DNA of 20,210 bases. Source: AC-69 sp046728055. GTDB taxonomy: Bacteria > Actinomycetota > UBA4738 > HRBIN12. This document shows, one piece after another, positions 15,438 through 20,210 of the stretch. The stretch covers positions 1 through 20,210 of the forward strand of contig JBKPDU010000117.1 of the NCBI GenBank assembly GCA_046728055.1. The letters are read 5' to 3'. The position numbers and the translations under genes were made by a program. The stretch's first letter is position 1. Each line of letters opens with the position of its first letter. The notes beneath the pieces are model-generated. The model was not told where the DNA came from. It saw nothing but the letters and a program-made list of their open reading frames with translations, and made no database searches.

Positions 15438-15443
15438 TAGCGT
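15438..15443 (+). promoter_or_regulatory. Leaderless promoter -10 box of SpoIID-like gene
   Basis: TAGCGT, the same hexamer as at the MFS gene, is followed by 7 bases and the GTG at 15451. It decides that start over the GTG at 15442, which overlaps the hexamer. Confidence 0.5.
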
Positions 15444-15450
15444 GCACCCA

Positions 15451-16767
15451 GTGATAGGGCACGTCCCCCCGCGTCGGGTCTGGCCCATGACCTTGGCTGC
15501 GCTGCTCGTCGCCGTGGGGGCCTGCTCGACGTCACCAGAGCGACCCTCGGATTCGAAGGGAGGATCGAGGGCGAGTTCGCCATCGCCTCCCCCGCCCGAG
15601 TCCGAAAGTCCAGGCCAGACAGCGGAGTCGGCACGCATCCGCGCGCCCGCGACAGGTTCGCTGCTGGTGCGAGGGCGCTACCCGAGGACACCGTCGAGAT
15701 GCGTTCGCCCGGAGCGCCCGTTGCTCCTAGCTCGGTATCCGGGAACGCTGTCGGTGAAGCGCGCGGATGACGGCACCCTCAGCCTCATGGTCACGCTGCC
15801 GTTCGAGCGGTACCTGCAGGGCATCGCTGAGGTACCTCCATCCTGGCCGGAGGCGGCGCTCGAGGCCCAAGCGATCGCGGCTCGAAGCTACGCCCTGGCG
15901 ACCACGGGCTGGAGCGGCTCGGAGGGCGAGACGCTGAAGACCCCGATCTGCGCGACCACCGCGTGCCAGGTCTACGCGGGCATCCCGGTTCCGCCCGAAC
16001 CTGACATCAGACGTTGGTACCGCGCCGTTCGAGCGACGTCGGGCGAGGTCCTCCTGTACGAGGGCGGACCCGCGGAGACCGTGTACTTCTCCACCTCCAA
16101 CGGGCGCACGTACGGGAACGACCAGGTCTTCGGCAGCGATCCGTTGCCGTACCTACGCCCGGTCGTCGAGAGCGACGACGGGGCCTCCCCGACATCGCGC
16201 TGGCAGGTGCGGCTGCTGTTCGAGGACCTCGCGAGGTTCCTTCACGCGGCCGGCGATTGGCCCGGCGGAAAGGCGGTCTCGGGCCTACGGGTGGATGGGT
16301 CGACGATCGTCGTGTCCGGAGCCCGTGCATCTCGCTCGATGGACCTTGACACCTTCCGCGACGACGTGAACACGTGGGCACCGTGCCTCGCGCCGAGTCG
16401 ATACCCGCCGGCATCGCTGCCGGTCACGATCCCTTCCGAATGGCTCATCGTCACGTCCCGCCCGTACGCCGCGGTGGTGACGGGCCGCGGATGGGGGCAC
16501 GGCGTCGGCATGGTCCAGTGGGGCGCGTACGGGAAGGCCCTGCGTGGGTATTCCGCGTCTGACATCCTCGCCTTCTACTACGGCGGACTCCGGCCGGAGC
16601 CCTATCCAGAACCGGGGCTGATCCACGTCCAGGTTGCGAGCGGCCTGACCTCAATGCGGATCACACCATCGGAACCCGGTGGGAGGCTAGACGGCCAGGT
16701 CCTCGGGGCTGAAGGCGTGTCGATCACCGGCGGGGACCAACTGACGGTGACGGCCAAGGACGGATGA
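15451..16767 (+). CDS. SpoIID/LytB domain lipoprotein
   Basis: The product is 438 residues. The N-terminus has a positive n-region, a hydrophobic core (TLAALLVAVGAC) and lipobox VGAC with Cys25, followed by a Ser/Pro-rich linker, so it is a likely surface lipoprotein. The SpoIID domain is clear: LPFERYLQGIAEVPPSWPEAALEAQA with the presumed catalytic Glu in GIAEVP, ARSYAL, FSTSNGRT, and GRGWGHGVGMVQWGAYGKAL near the C-terminus. SpoIID and LytB-type proteins are lytic transglycosylases or amidase enhancers that act on peptidoglycan. Outside spore formers the domain serves wall remodelling or division; no sporulation gene is seen here. The start follows from the leaderless -10 box. The last ~45 residues form a small beta-rich tail. 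Confidence 0.9.
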   Translation: MIGHVPPRRVWPMTLAALLVAVGACSTSPERPSDSKGGSRASSPSPPPPESESPGQTAESARIRAPATGSLLVRGRYPRTPSRCVRPERPLLLARYPGTLSVKRADDGTLSLMVTLPFERYLQGIAEVPPSWPEAALEAQAIAARSYALATTGWSGSEGETLKTPICATTACQVYAGIPVPPEPDIRRWYRAVRATSGEVLLYEGGPAETVYFSTSNGRTYGNDQVFGSDPLPYLRPVVESDDGASPTSRWQVRLLFEDLARFLHAAGDWPGGKAVSGLRVDGSTIVVSGARASRSMDLDTFRDDVNTWAPCLAPSRYPPASLPVTIPSEWLIVTSRPYAAVVTGRGWGHGVGMVQWGAYGKALRGYSASDILAFYYGGLRPEPYPEPGLIHVQVASGLTSMRITPSEPGGRLDGQVLGAEGVSITGGDQLTVTAKDG

Positions 16768-16794
16768 ACCGCCGACGGGTGCGAGTAGCCCGGG

Positions 16795-17028
16795 TCACCG
16801 TTCTTTCGGTGCGACATCCCTTCGGTGATGGGATCGAAGCCACACGACCGCGACGACTGCTGTAGAGACAACCCACGCGCCGAACCCAGCCGCGGCCATC
16901 ATCCACATTCCCTGCATGTCGTATGCACCATTCGGGAAACGGACGGCTGTCGCAGTAACGCCAGTGACAATGAACCCGAGAATGAAACAACCAACCAGGG
17001 CGACGCCCCAACGATCGCGGCGTTCCAT
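16795..17028 (-). CDS. Small two-helix membrane protein, unrecognised
   Basis: The product is 77 residues with two hydrophobic segments, about 8-30 (WGVALVGCFILGFIVTGVTA) and 43-64 (MMAAAGFGAWVVSTAVVAVV), a charged N-terminus (MERRDRW) and a basic tail. I do not recognise a family. The ATG follows TACCAT by 6 bases without a ribosome binding site, matching the leaderless pattern, which supports it as a real gene. It converges with the SpoIID-like gene 27 bases away. CACCG-TTCTTT-CGGTG across its stop codon could be a weak terminator hairpin. Confidence 0.65.
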   Translation of the reverse strand: MERRDRWGVALVGCFILGFIVTGVTATAVRFPNGAYDMQGMWMMAAAGFGAWVVSTAVVAVVWLRSHHRRDVAPKER

Positions 17029-17034
17029 GAGGGG

Positions 17035-17040
17035 ATGGTA
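17035..17040 (-). promoter_or_regulatory. Leaderless promoter -10 box of small membrane protein gene
   Basis: TACCAT on the minus strand is followed by 6 bases and the ATG at 17028. Confidence 0.4.
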
Positions 17041-17116
17041 GCTACGAGGGGTAGCGGAGAGAATGTCGTTTCCGTCACGAAGCGAGATCCGTCCACGTCG
17101 TCAGCGCGCGTTCAGG

Positions 17117-17722
17117 CTACGGCTCAGTTGAGAGGGTCGCACGAAGGAGCCGCGATGCGAGAGGACGCCCGACGAGGTCCGGCAAGGCGGAGTCGTTCTT
17201 CGGATCGGGGTATACCTGGACGGCGAAGTGGTGCACCTGCCAGGACCAGAGGCCCATTCTGTGATTCCCCGAAACCAACACGCCGTCAACAGAACCCGCG
17301 TCTGCCATCCCGGCGCTGAACTGGCCCATCGACCACCATTCGCCATTCGCCTTGAAGACACGATCCGAAATGGCGCCGAGTGAGAATGTCTTCCCGTCCA
17401 GCCACACGAGGAACGCGTCTCGGCGCTGCGGTTCGATGCCGTTTACGAGACCGACGATCTTTCCCCCGACCGCCGATATCACATGACGCAACCATCGCGA
17501 CTCATCGCAAGCGTTGCTGGCCCATGGCTCTCCGTGCGGAGCGCACGTGGCGAACGGCTGTCCGACGACGGAAGGAGCATCGGCTGCCGTTTGCGCGGAG
17601 GTCGTTCTCGCCTGCGACGCGCTGGCAGATCGTCGGCCGGTAGCGCCTAGGTGACACGCTACGGCACTCGCGAGGATGACTGCGAGGCCTACGCCGAACC
17701 GCCAACGAGAGGACCCGGCCAT
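17117..17722 (-). CDS. Secreted or lipoprotein-like protein of unknown function
   Basis: The product is 201 residues from the ATG at 17722. The N-terminus MAGSSRWRFGVGLAVILASAVAC is a signal peptide, shown here as a basic start, a hydrophobic stretch and Ala-Val-Ala-Cys, which might be a loose lipobox. A Ser/Ala/Thr-rich linker follows, then a globular part with GKIVGLVNGIEP, AFLVWLDGKTFSLG, WWSMGQFSAGMADAG and MGLWSWQVHHFAVQVYPDP. I do not recognise a family. I prefer 17722 to the GTG at 17758: GGAG stands 6-7 bases before it, a TACCTT -10 box (17740-17745) would start transcription near 17732, and the longer form would put 12 residues ahead of the signal peptide. It is followed 88 bases later by the small membrane protein gene on the same strand. 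Confidence 0.65.
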   Translation of the reverse strand: MAGSSRWRFGVGLAVILASAVACHLGATGRRSASASQARTTSAQTAADAPSVVGQPFATCAPHGEPWASNACDESRWLRHVISAVGGKIVGLVNGIEPQRRDAFLVWLDGKTFSLGAISDRVFKANGEWWSMGQFSAGMADAGSVDGVLVSGNHRMGLWSWQVHHFAVQVYPDPKNDSALPDLVGRPLASRLLRATLSTEP

Positions 17723-17739
17723 GGGTTGCTCCGGCGGAA

Positions 17740-17745
17740 AAGGTA
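17740..17745 (-). promoter_or_regulatory. Promoter -10 box of the unknown lipoprotein gene
   Basis: TACCTT on the minus strand lies 17 bases before the ATG at 17722. This gives a ~10-base leader containing GGAG. I see nothing else in 17746-17922 beyond the downstream flank of the tRNA gene. Confidence 0.35.
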
Positions 17746-17922
17746 CACCCGACGTCACTTCCCGAGTCTACGCCGCCGCGGATGTCGGTTTGCGGCGGGA
17801 AGCACAGCGGCACTCGATTTCGCCGGGGACGATCGTAGAAGCCCGTTTGCGATAGAAGATGCGTCAATGGCAGCATTGAGGGCGCTCTCACCGTTCACCC
17901 GGAGGCAGCGCTTCCCGATTCG

Positions 17923-18012
17923 CGGAGGCGGCGTGATTCGAACACGCGAGGGGCGGTTTAGACCCCTAACCGCTTTCGAGGCGGTCCCGTTCGTCCACTC
18001 CGGCACGCCTCC
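17923..18012 (-). tRNA. tRNA-Ser (CGA)
   Basis: The minus strand folds as a class II tRNA. The acceptor GGAGGCG pairs with CGCCTCC, discriminator G. The anticodon arm is ACCGC-CTCGAAA-GCGGT with anticodon CGA. The long variable arm has AGGGG paired with CCCCT, and the T arm is GCGTG-TTCGAAT-CACGC. CCA is not encoded. Length is 90 nt. Confidence 0.96.
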
Positions 18013-18018
18013 GGAGGG

Positions 18019-18024
18019 AGTCTA
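18019..18024 (-). promoter_or_regulatory. tRNA-Ser(CGA) -10 box
   Basis: TAGACT on the minus strand ends 6 bases before the mature 5' end at 18012. The same hexamer precedes tRNA-Ser(GGA) at 7 bases. A TTGTCC 14 bases further upstream is too close for a standard -35. The rest of 18025-18136 is leader for the plus-strand gene. Confidence 0.45.
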
Positions 18025-18136
18025 GCAACCGTCAGGCAGGACAATTCCCGATTCTCGGTGGTTGGATATACCTTGACCTAACGTTCCCGGTCGGGTCTGT
18101 GAAGACGACCTCGTAGGAGATGCAGGGAGGGAAGGG

Positions 18137-18529
18137 ATGAACGCCGAGCGGCTGAAGGCGATCCCGCTGTTCCGGGGCCTGTCGAAGCACCAGCGGGAGC
18201 AGGTCTCGAAATGGGCGGACGAGGTCGACCTCGAACCCGGCAAACACCTCGTTGAACAAGGCGACTTCGCGCACGAGTTCTTCGTGATCGAGGAAGGCGG
18301 GGCCGAGGTCATCGTCGACGGCGACCGGGTCGATTCCCTCGGCCCAGGCGACTTCTTCGGCGAGATCGCCTTGCTAGAGACTGAGCGGCGGACCGCGTCC
18401 GTGGTCGCCACCGAGCCGCTCCGATGCATCGTCATGCACGCACGGCATTTCAGCATCATGGAGCAGACGATGCCGGAGGTCGCCGGGCAGATCCGCCGGG
18501 AGATGCGGAGGCGACTGGACAACCGCTGA
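18137..18529 (+). CDS. Stand-alone cyclic nucleotide-binding domain protein
   Basis: The product is 130 residues and consists of a single CNB (CAP-effector) domain with no helix-turn-helix or enzyme domain. LKAIPLFRGLS opens the fold. The phosphate-binding cassette FFGEIALLETERRTASV (73-89) keeps Gly75, Glu76 and Arg85, the residues that normally hold the cyclic nucleotide ribose and phosphate. A basic C-terminal helix (REMRRRLDNR) ends it. It is therefore probably competent to bind cAMP or cGMP, but the output partner is unknown. GGGAGGGAAGGG just before the ATG is a strong ribosome binding site. The gene ends 7 bases from the convergent tadA stop. Confidence 0.88.
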   Translation: MNAERLKAIPLFRGLSKHQREQVSKWADEVDLEPGKHLVEQGDFAHEFFVIEEGGAEVIVDGDRVDSLGPGDFFGEIALLETERRTASVVATEPLRCIVMHARHFSIMEQTMPEVAGQIRREMRRRLDNR

Positions 18530-18536
18530 GGTGTTC

Positions 18537-18998
18537 CTACCGGCGTTCCCGGAAGAACGCTCGGAGGAACTCGCCGCACTCCTTGGCCAGCACCCCGGTC
18601 TCGACCTCGACCGCGTGGTTCAGCCGAGGATCACGCACGAGGTCGCCGAGCGAGCCGGCGAACCCCCCCTTGTCGTCCTTCGCCCCGAACACCAGACGTT
18701 CCACCCGGGCGAGCACGAGCGCGCCCGCGCACATCGCGCACGGCTCCAGGGTCACGTACAGCGTGCACCCCTCGAGGCGCCAGGTCGAAAGCCGCTGGGC
18801 CGCGCTCCGAAGCGCCAGGACTTCAGCGTGGGCAGTGGGATCCCGATCGCGCTCCCGAGCGTTGGCCGCCCGGGCCAGGACCTCGCCATCCCTGGTGACG
18901 ACGGCCCCGATCGGGACGTCGCCCCAGGACGAGCCCGCTCGAGCCTCCTCGAGCGCGATCCTCATCATCGTCTCGTCGCGTTCCTCGCCCATCATCAC
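18537..18998 (-). CDS. tadA: tRNA-specific adenosine deaminase
   Basis: The product is 153 residues with the cytidine-deaminase fold. HAE at 57-59 supplies a zinc ligand and the proton-shuttling Glu59, and PCAMC supplies Cys87 and Cys90. The GDVPIGAVV and ARVERLVFGA segments are typical of TadA. It converts A34 to inosine in tRNA-Arg(ACG). Codons GTG (18998), ATG (18995) and ATG (18992) are all possible starts; none has a good Shine-Dalgarno, so translation is probably coupled to the metallopeptidase gene that ends 5 bases upstream. Presence next to tRNA-Ser genes is common in bacteria. Confidence 0.94.
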   Translation of the reverse strand: MMMGEERDETMMRIALEEARAGSSWGDVPIGAVVTRDGEVLARAANARERDRDPTAHAEVLALRSAAQRLSTWRLEGCTLYVTLEPCAMCAGALVLARVERLVFGAKDDKGGFAGSLGDLVRDPRLNHAVEVETGVLAKECGEFLRAFFRERR

Positions 18999-19003
18999 CG
19001 GAG

Positions 19004-19348
19004 TCAGTACGCGTCCATGTCGCGCAGCCGGTCATCCGAGATCCCGAAGAAGTGCGCCACCTCGTGCTCGACGGTGTGGGCGATCACGCTCCGCAGATGG
19101 TCCTCATCGCGGGCCGCCCGCTCGATCGTGCGGCGGTAGAGCGTGATCGTGTCGGGCAGCACACCGGCATATCCCCCATCCCGCTTCGTCAGGGGGATGC
19201 CGTGGTACAGGCCCAGGAGGTTCGGCTCGCGCCGGGGCGGGCGTTCCTCGACCAGGATCTCCACGTTCTCCAGCCGGTCCAGCACCCATTCGGGCAGCGA
19301 GTCCATGGCCTCGGCCACGAGCTCATCGAAGCGGGCACGGCTGACCAC
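19004..19348 (-). CDS. Small zincin-like metallopeptidase family protein
   Basis: The product is 114 residues. HTVEHEVAHFFGISD (91-105) contains the HExxH zinc motif (His95, Glu96, His99) with a downstream Asp typical of the minimal zincin family formerly called DUF1025. The N-terminal FDELVAEAMDSLPEWVLDRLENVEI and TLYRRTIER also fit the family. Peptidase activity is presumed, and the function in cells is unknown. The GTG start at 19348 lies 6 bases after a TACGCT box, a leaderless arrangement. tadA follows 5 bases later, so the two form an operon. Confidence 0.88.
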   Translation of the reverse strand: MVSRARFDELVAEAMDSLPEWVLDRLENVEILVEERPPRREPNLLGLYHGIPLTKRDGGYAGVLPDTITLYRRTIERAARDEDHLRSVIAHTVEHEVAHFFGISDDRLRDMDAY

Positions 19349-19354
19349 CGTCCA

Positions 19355-19360
19355 AGCGTA
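19355..19360 (-). promoter_or_regulatory. Leaderless promoter -10 box of metallopeptidase-tadA operon
   Basis: TACGCT on the minus strand is followed by 6 bases and the GTG at 19348. It is the same hexamer as at the methyltransferase gene. Confidence 0.45.
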
Positions 19361-19403
19361 CGCCCAAGGTCGTCGTGAGCGCCGGGCGGCCCCGTGGTTC
19401 GCG

Positions 19404-19409
19404 TAGCCT
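19404..19409 (+). promoter_or_regulatory. pncB promoter -10 box
   Basis: TAGCCT lies 10 bases before the ATG at 19420, giving a leader of only ~3 bases. The divergent metallopeptidase promoter is 43 bases away. Confidence 0.35.
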
Positions 19410-19419
19410 GTAGCCCGGC

Positions 19420-20210
19420 ATGGGCGGGGCCCTCCTCACCGATCTCTACGAGCTCAACATGGCCGCGAGCTACCTCCGCCGCGGCATGGATCAGGTGGCG
19501 ACGTTCAGCCTGTTCGTCCGCCATCTCCCGCCGAACCGTGGCTTCCTGGTATCGGCAGGGCTGGAGCCGTGCCTCACGTTCCTGGAGGGCTTCGGCTTCG
19601 ACGAGGAGGACCTTCGGTACTTGGCGTCTGAGCTCGGCTACGACGAGGAGACAATCGAGCGGTTCCGATCGCTTCGGTTCGACGGTGACGTGTGGGCGGT
19701 GCCGGAGGGACGCATCGTCTTCGCCGACGAGCCGCTGCTCGAGGTGACCGCGCCGATCCCTGTGGCCCAGCTCGTCGAGACCTTTCTGTTGAACCAGATC
19801 ACGTTCCAGACCACGATCGCTTCGAAGGCCGCGCGGTGCCGGGTCGCCGCCCGGGACCGCGACGTGGTGGACTTCGCCTTCCGCCGGACGCAGGGGATCG
19901 ACGCCGCCATGGCCGTGGCACGCACCACCGCGATGGTGGGGTTCGCCGCGACCAGCAACGTCGAGGCCGCCCGTCGATACGGCCTGCGGGCCTCAGGGAC
20001 CATGGCCCATTCGTACGTCGAGGCATTTCCGACCGAGGGCGACGCGTTCCGGGCCTTCGCGCAGGACTTCCCTTCTCGCACCACTTTTCTCGTCGACACG
20101 TACGACACGGCGAACGGCGTCCGAAACGCGATCGAAGTGATCGAGGAGCTCGGCCTGACCGAACGCCTCGGCGTTCGGCTGGACAGCGGCGACCTGGATG
20201 CCCTGTCCCG
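19420..20210 (+). CDS. pncB: Nicotinate phosphoribosyltransferase (3' end beyond window)
   Basis: The first 263 codons are present. LLTDLYELNMAASYLRRG at residues 5-22 is the family N-terminus, FRRTQGIDAAMAVARTTAMVGF then AATSNV is the conserved nicotinate-binding core, and SGTMAHSYVEAF carries the histidine that is phosphorylated by ATP. FLVDTYDT and GVRLDSGDLDAL continue the phosphoribosyl site at the right edge. The enzyme makes nicotinate mononucleotide from nicotinate and PRPP in NAD salvage. The frame is open through the window end. It diverges from the metallopeptidase-tadA operon. Confidence 0.95.
   Translation, partial: MGGALLTDLYELNMAASYLRRGMDQVATFSLFVRHLPPNRGFLVSAGLEPCLTFLEGFGFDEEDLRYLASELGYDEETIERFRSLRFDGDVWAVPEGRIVFADEPLLEVTAPIPVAQLVETFLLNQITFQTTIASKAARCRVAARDRDVVDFAFRRTQGIDAAMAVARTTAMVGFAATSNVEAARRYGLRASGTMAHSYVEAFPTEGDAFRAFAQDFPSRTTFLVDTYDTANGVRNAIEVIEELGLTERLGVRLDSGDLDALS

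Noticed and set aside
16796..16811. CACCG-TTCTTT-CGGTG hairpin as a definite terminator
   Set aside because: The stem is only 5 bp and has no T-run. It lies over the stop codon of the small membrane protein gene, so it is mentioned only as weak.
1..20210. CRISPR array, insertion sequence, phage or toxin-antitoxin module
   Set aside because: No regularly spaced repeats, transposase, integrase, capsid or toxin-like genes were recognised. The only tandem repeat is the two-copy motif before the amine oxidase.

Overview
The window looks like chromosomal DNA of a GC-rich, deep-branching member of the Actinomycetota. The evidence is the GC-rich coding DNA with GTG and TTG starts, the gene order SRP RNA - dnaX - recR - lysC - asd on one strand, a large (Alu-domain) SRP RNA, and many genes whose start codon sits 6-7 bases after a TANNNT -10 box (leaderless mRNAs). 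The phylum call is inference; no 16S or marker phylogeny is possible from this window.

Layout. (1) 1-3067: a 3'-truncated fatty acyl-CoA reductase-like SDR gene (minus) diverges from an MFS transporter gene (plus). Both appear to be fired from one short promoter region that holds a palindromic operator. (2) 3079-10152, all minus: large SRP RNA, dnaX, recR, an S9/DPP-IV-like peptidase, lysC (with a probable internal start for a beta subunit) and asd. This is a replication/repair block fused to the aspartate-family amino acid entry steps. (3) 10223-11033: an MtnX-like HAD phosphatase converging on tRNA-Ser(GGA). (4) 11138-12690: a DUF402 protein divergent from a class I SAM methyltransferase. 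The DUF402 gene may start at a leaderless ACG. (5) 12858-16767, plus: a Tat-exported flavin amine oxidase with an elaborate upstream region of repeats and palindromes, an MBL-fold protein with an N-terminal zinc ribbon, and a SpoIID/LytB-type lipoprotein. (6) 16795-18012, minus: a two-helix membrane protein, an unrecognised lipoprotein-like protein and tRNA-Ser(CGA). (7) 18137-20210: a stand-alone cyclic-nucleotide-binding protein, tadA and a small zincin-like metallopeptidase (minus), and the 5' part of nicotinate phosphoribosyltransferase running off the right edge.

How it fits together. Most of the window is core housekeeping: clamp loading, recombination repair, protein targeting, serine decoding, A34-to-I tRNA editing, aspartate pathway and NAD salvage. 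The accessory parts are the acyl-CoA reductase/MFS pair, the amine oxidase/MBL/SpoIID stretch and the two unrecognised envelope proteins. I see no CRISPR array, insertion sequence, phage gene or recognisable defence system. The most unusual signals concern gene expression: a nearly window-wide leaderless promoter pattern, tRNA-Ser genes with the same -10 box placed so that transcripts would start at or next to the mature 5' end, a possible leaderless ACG start, and the dnaX promoter abutting the SRP RNA 3' end.
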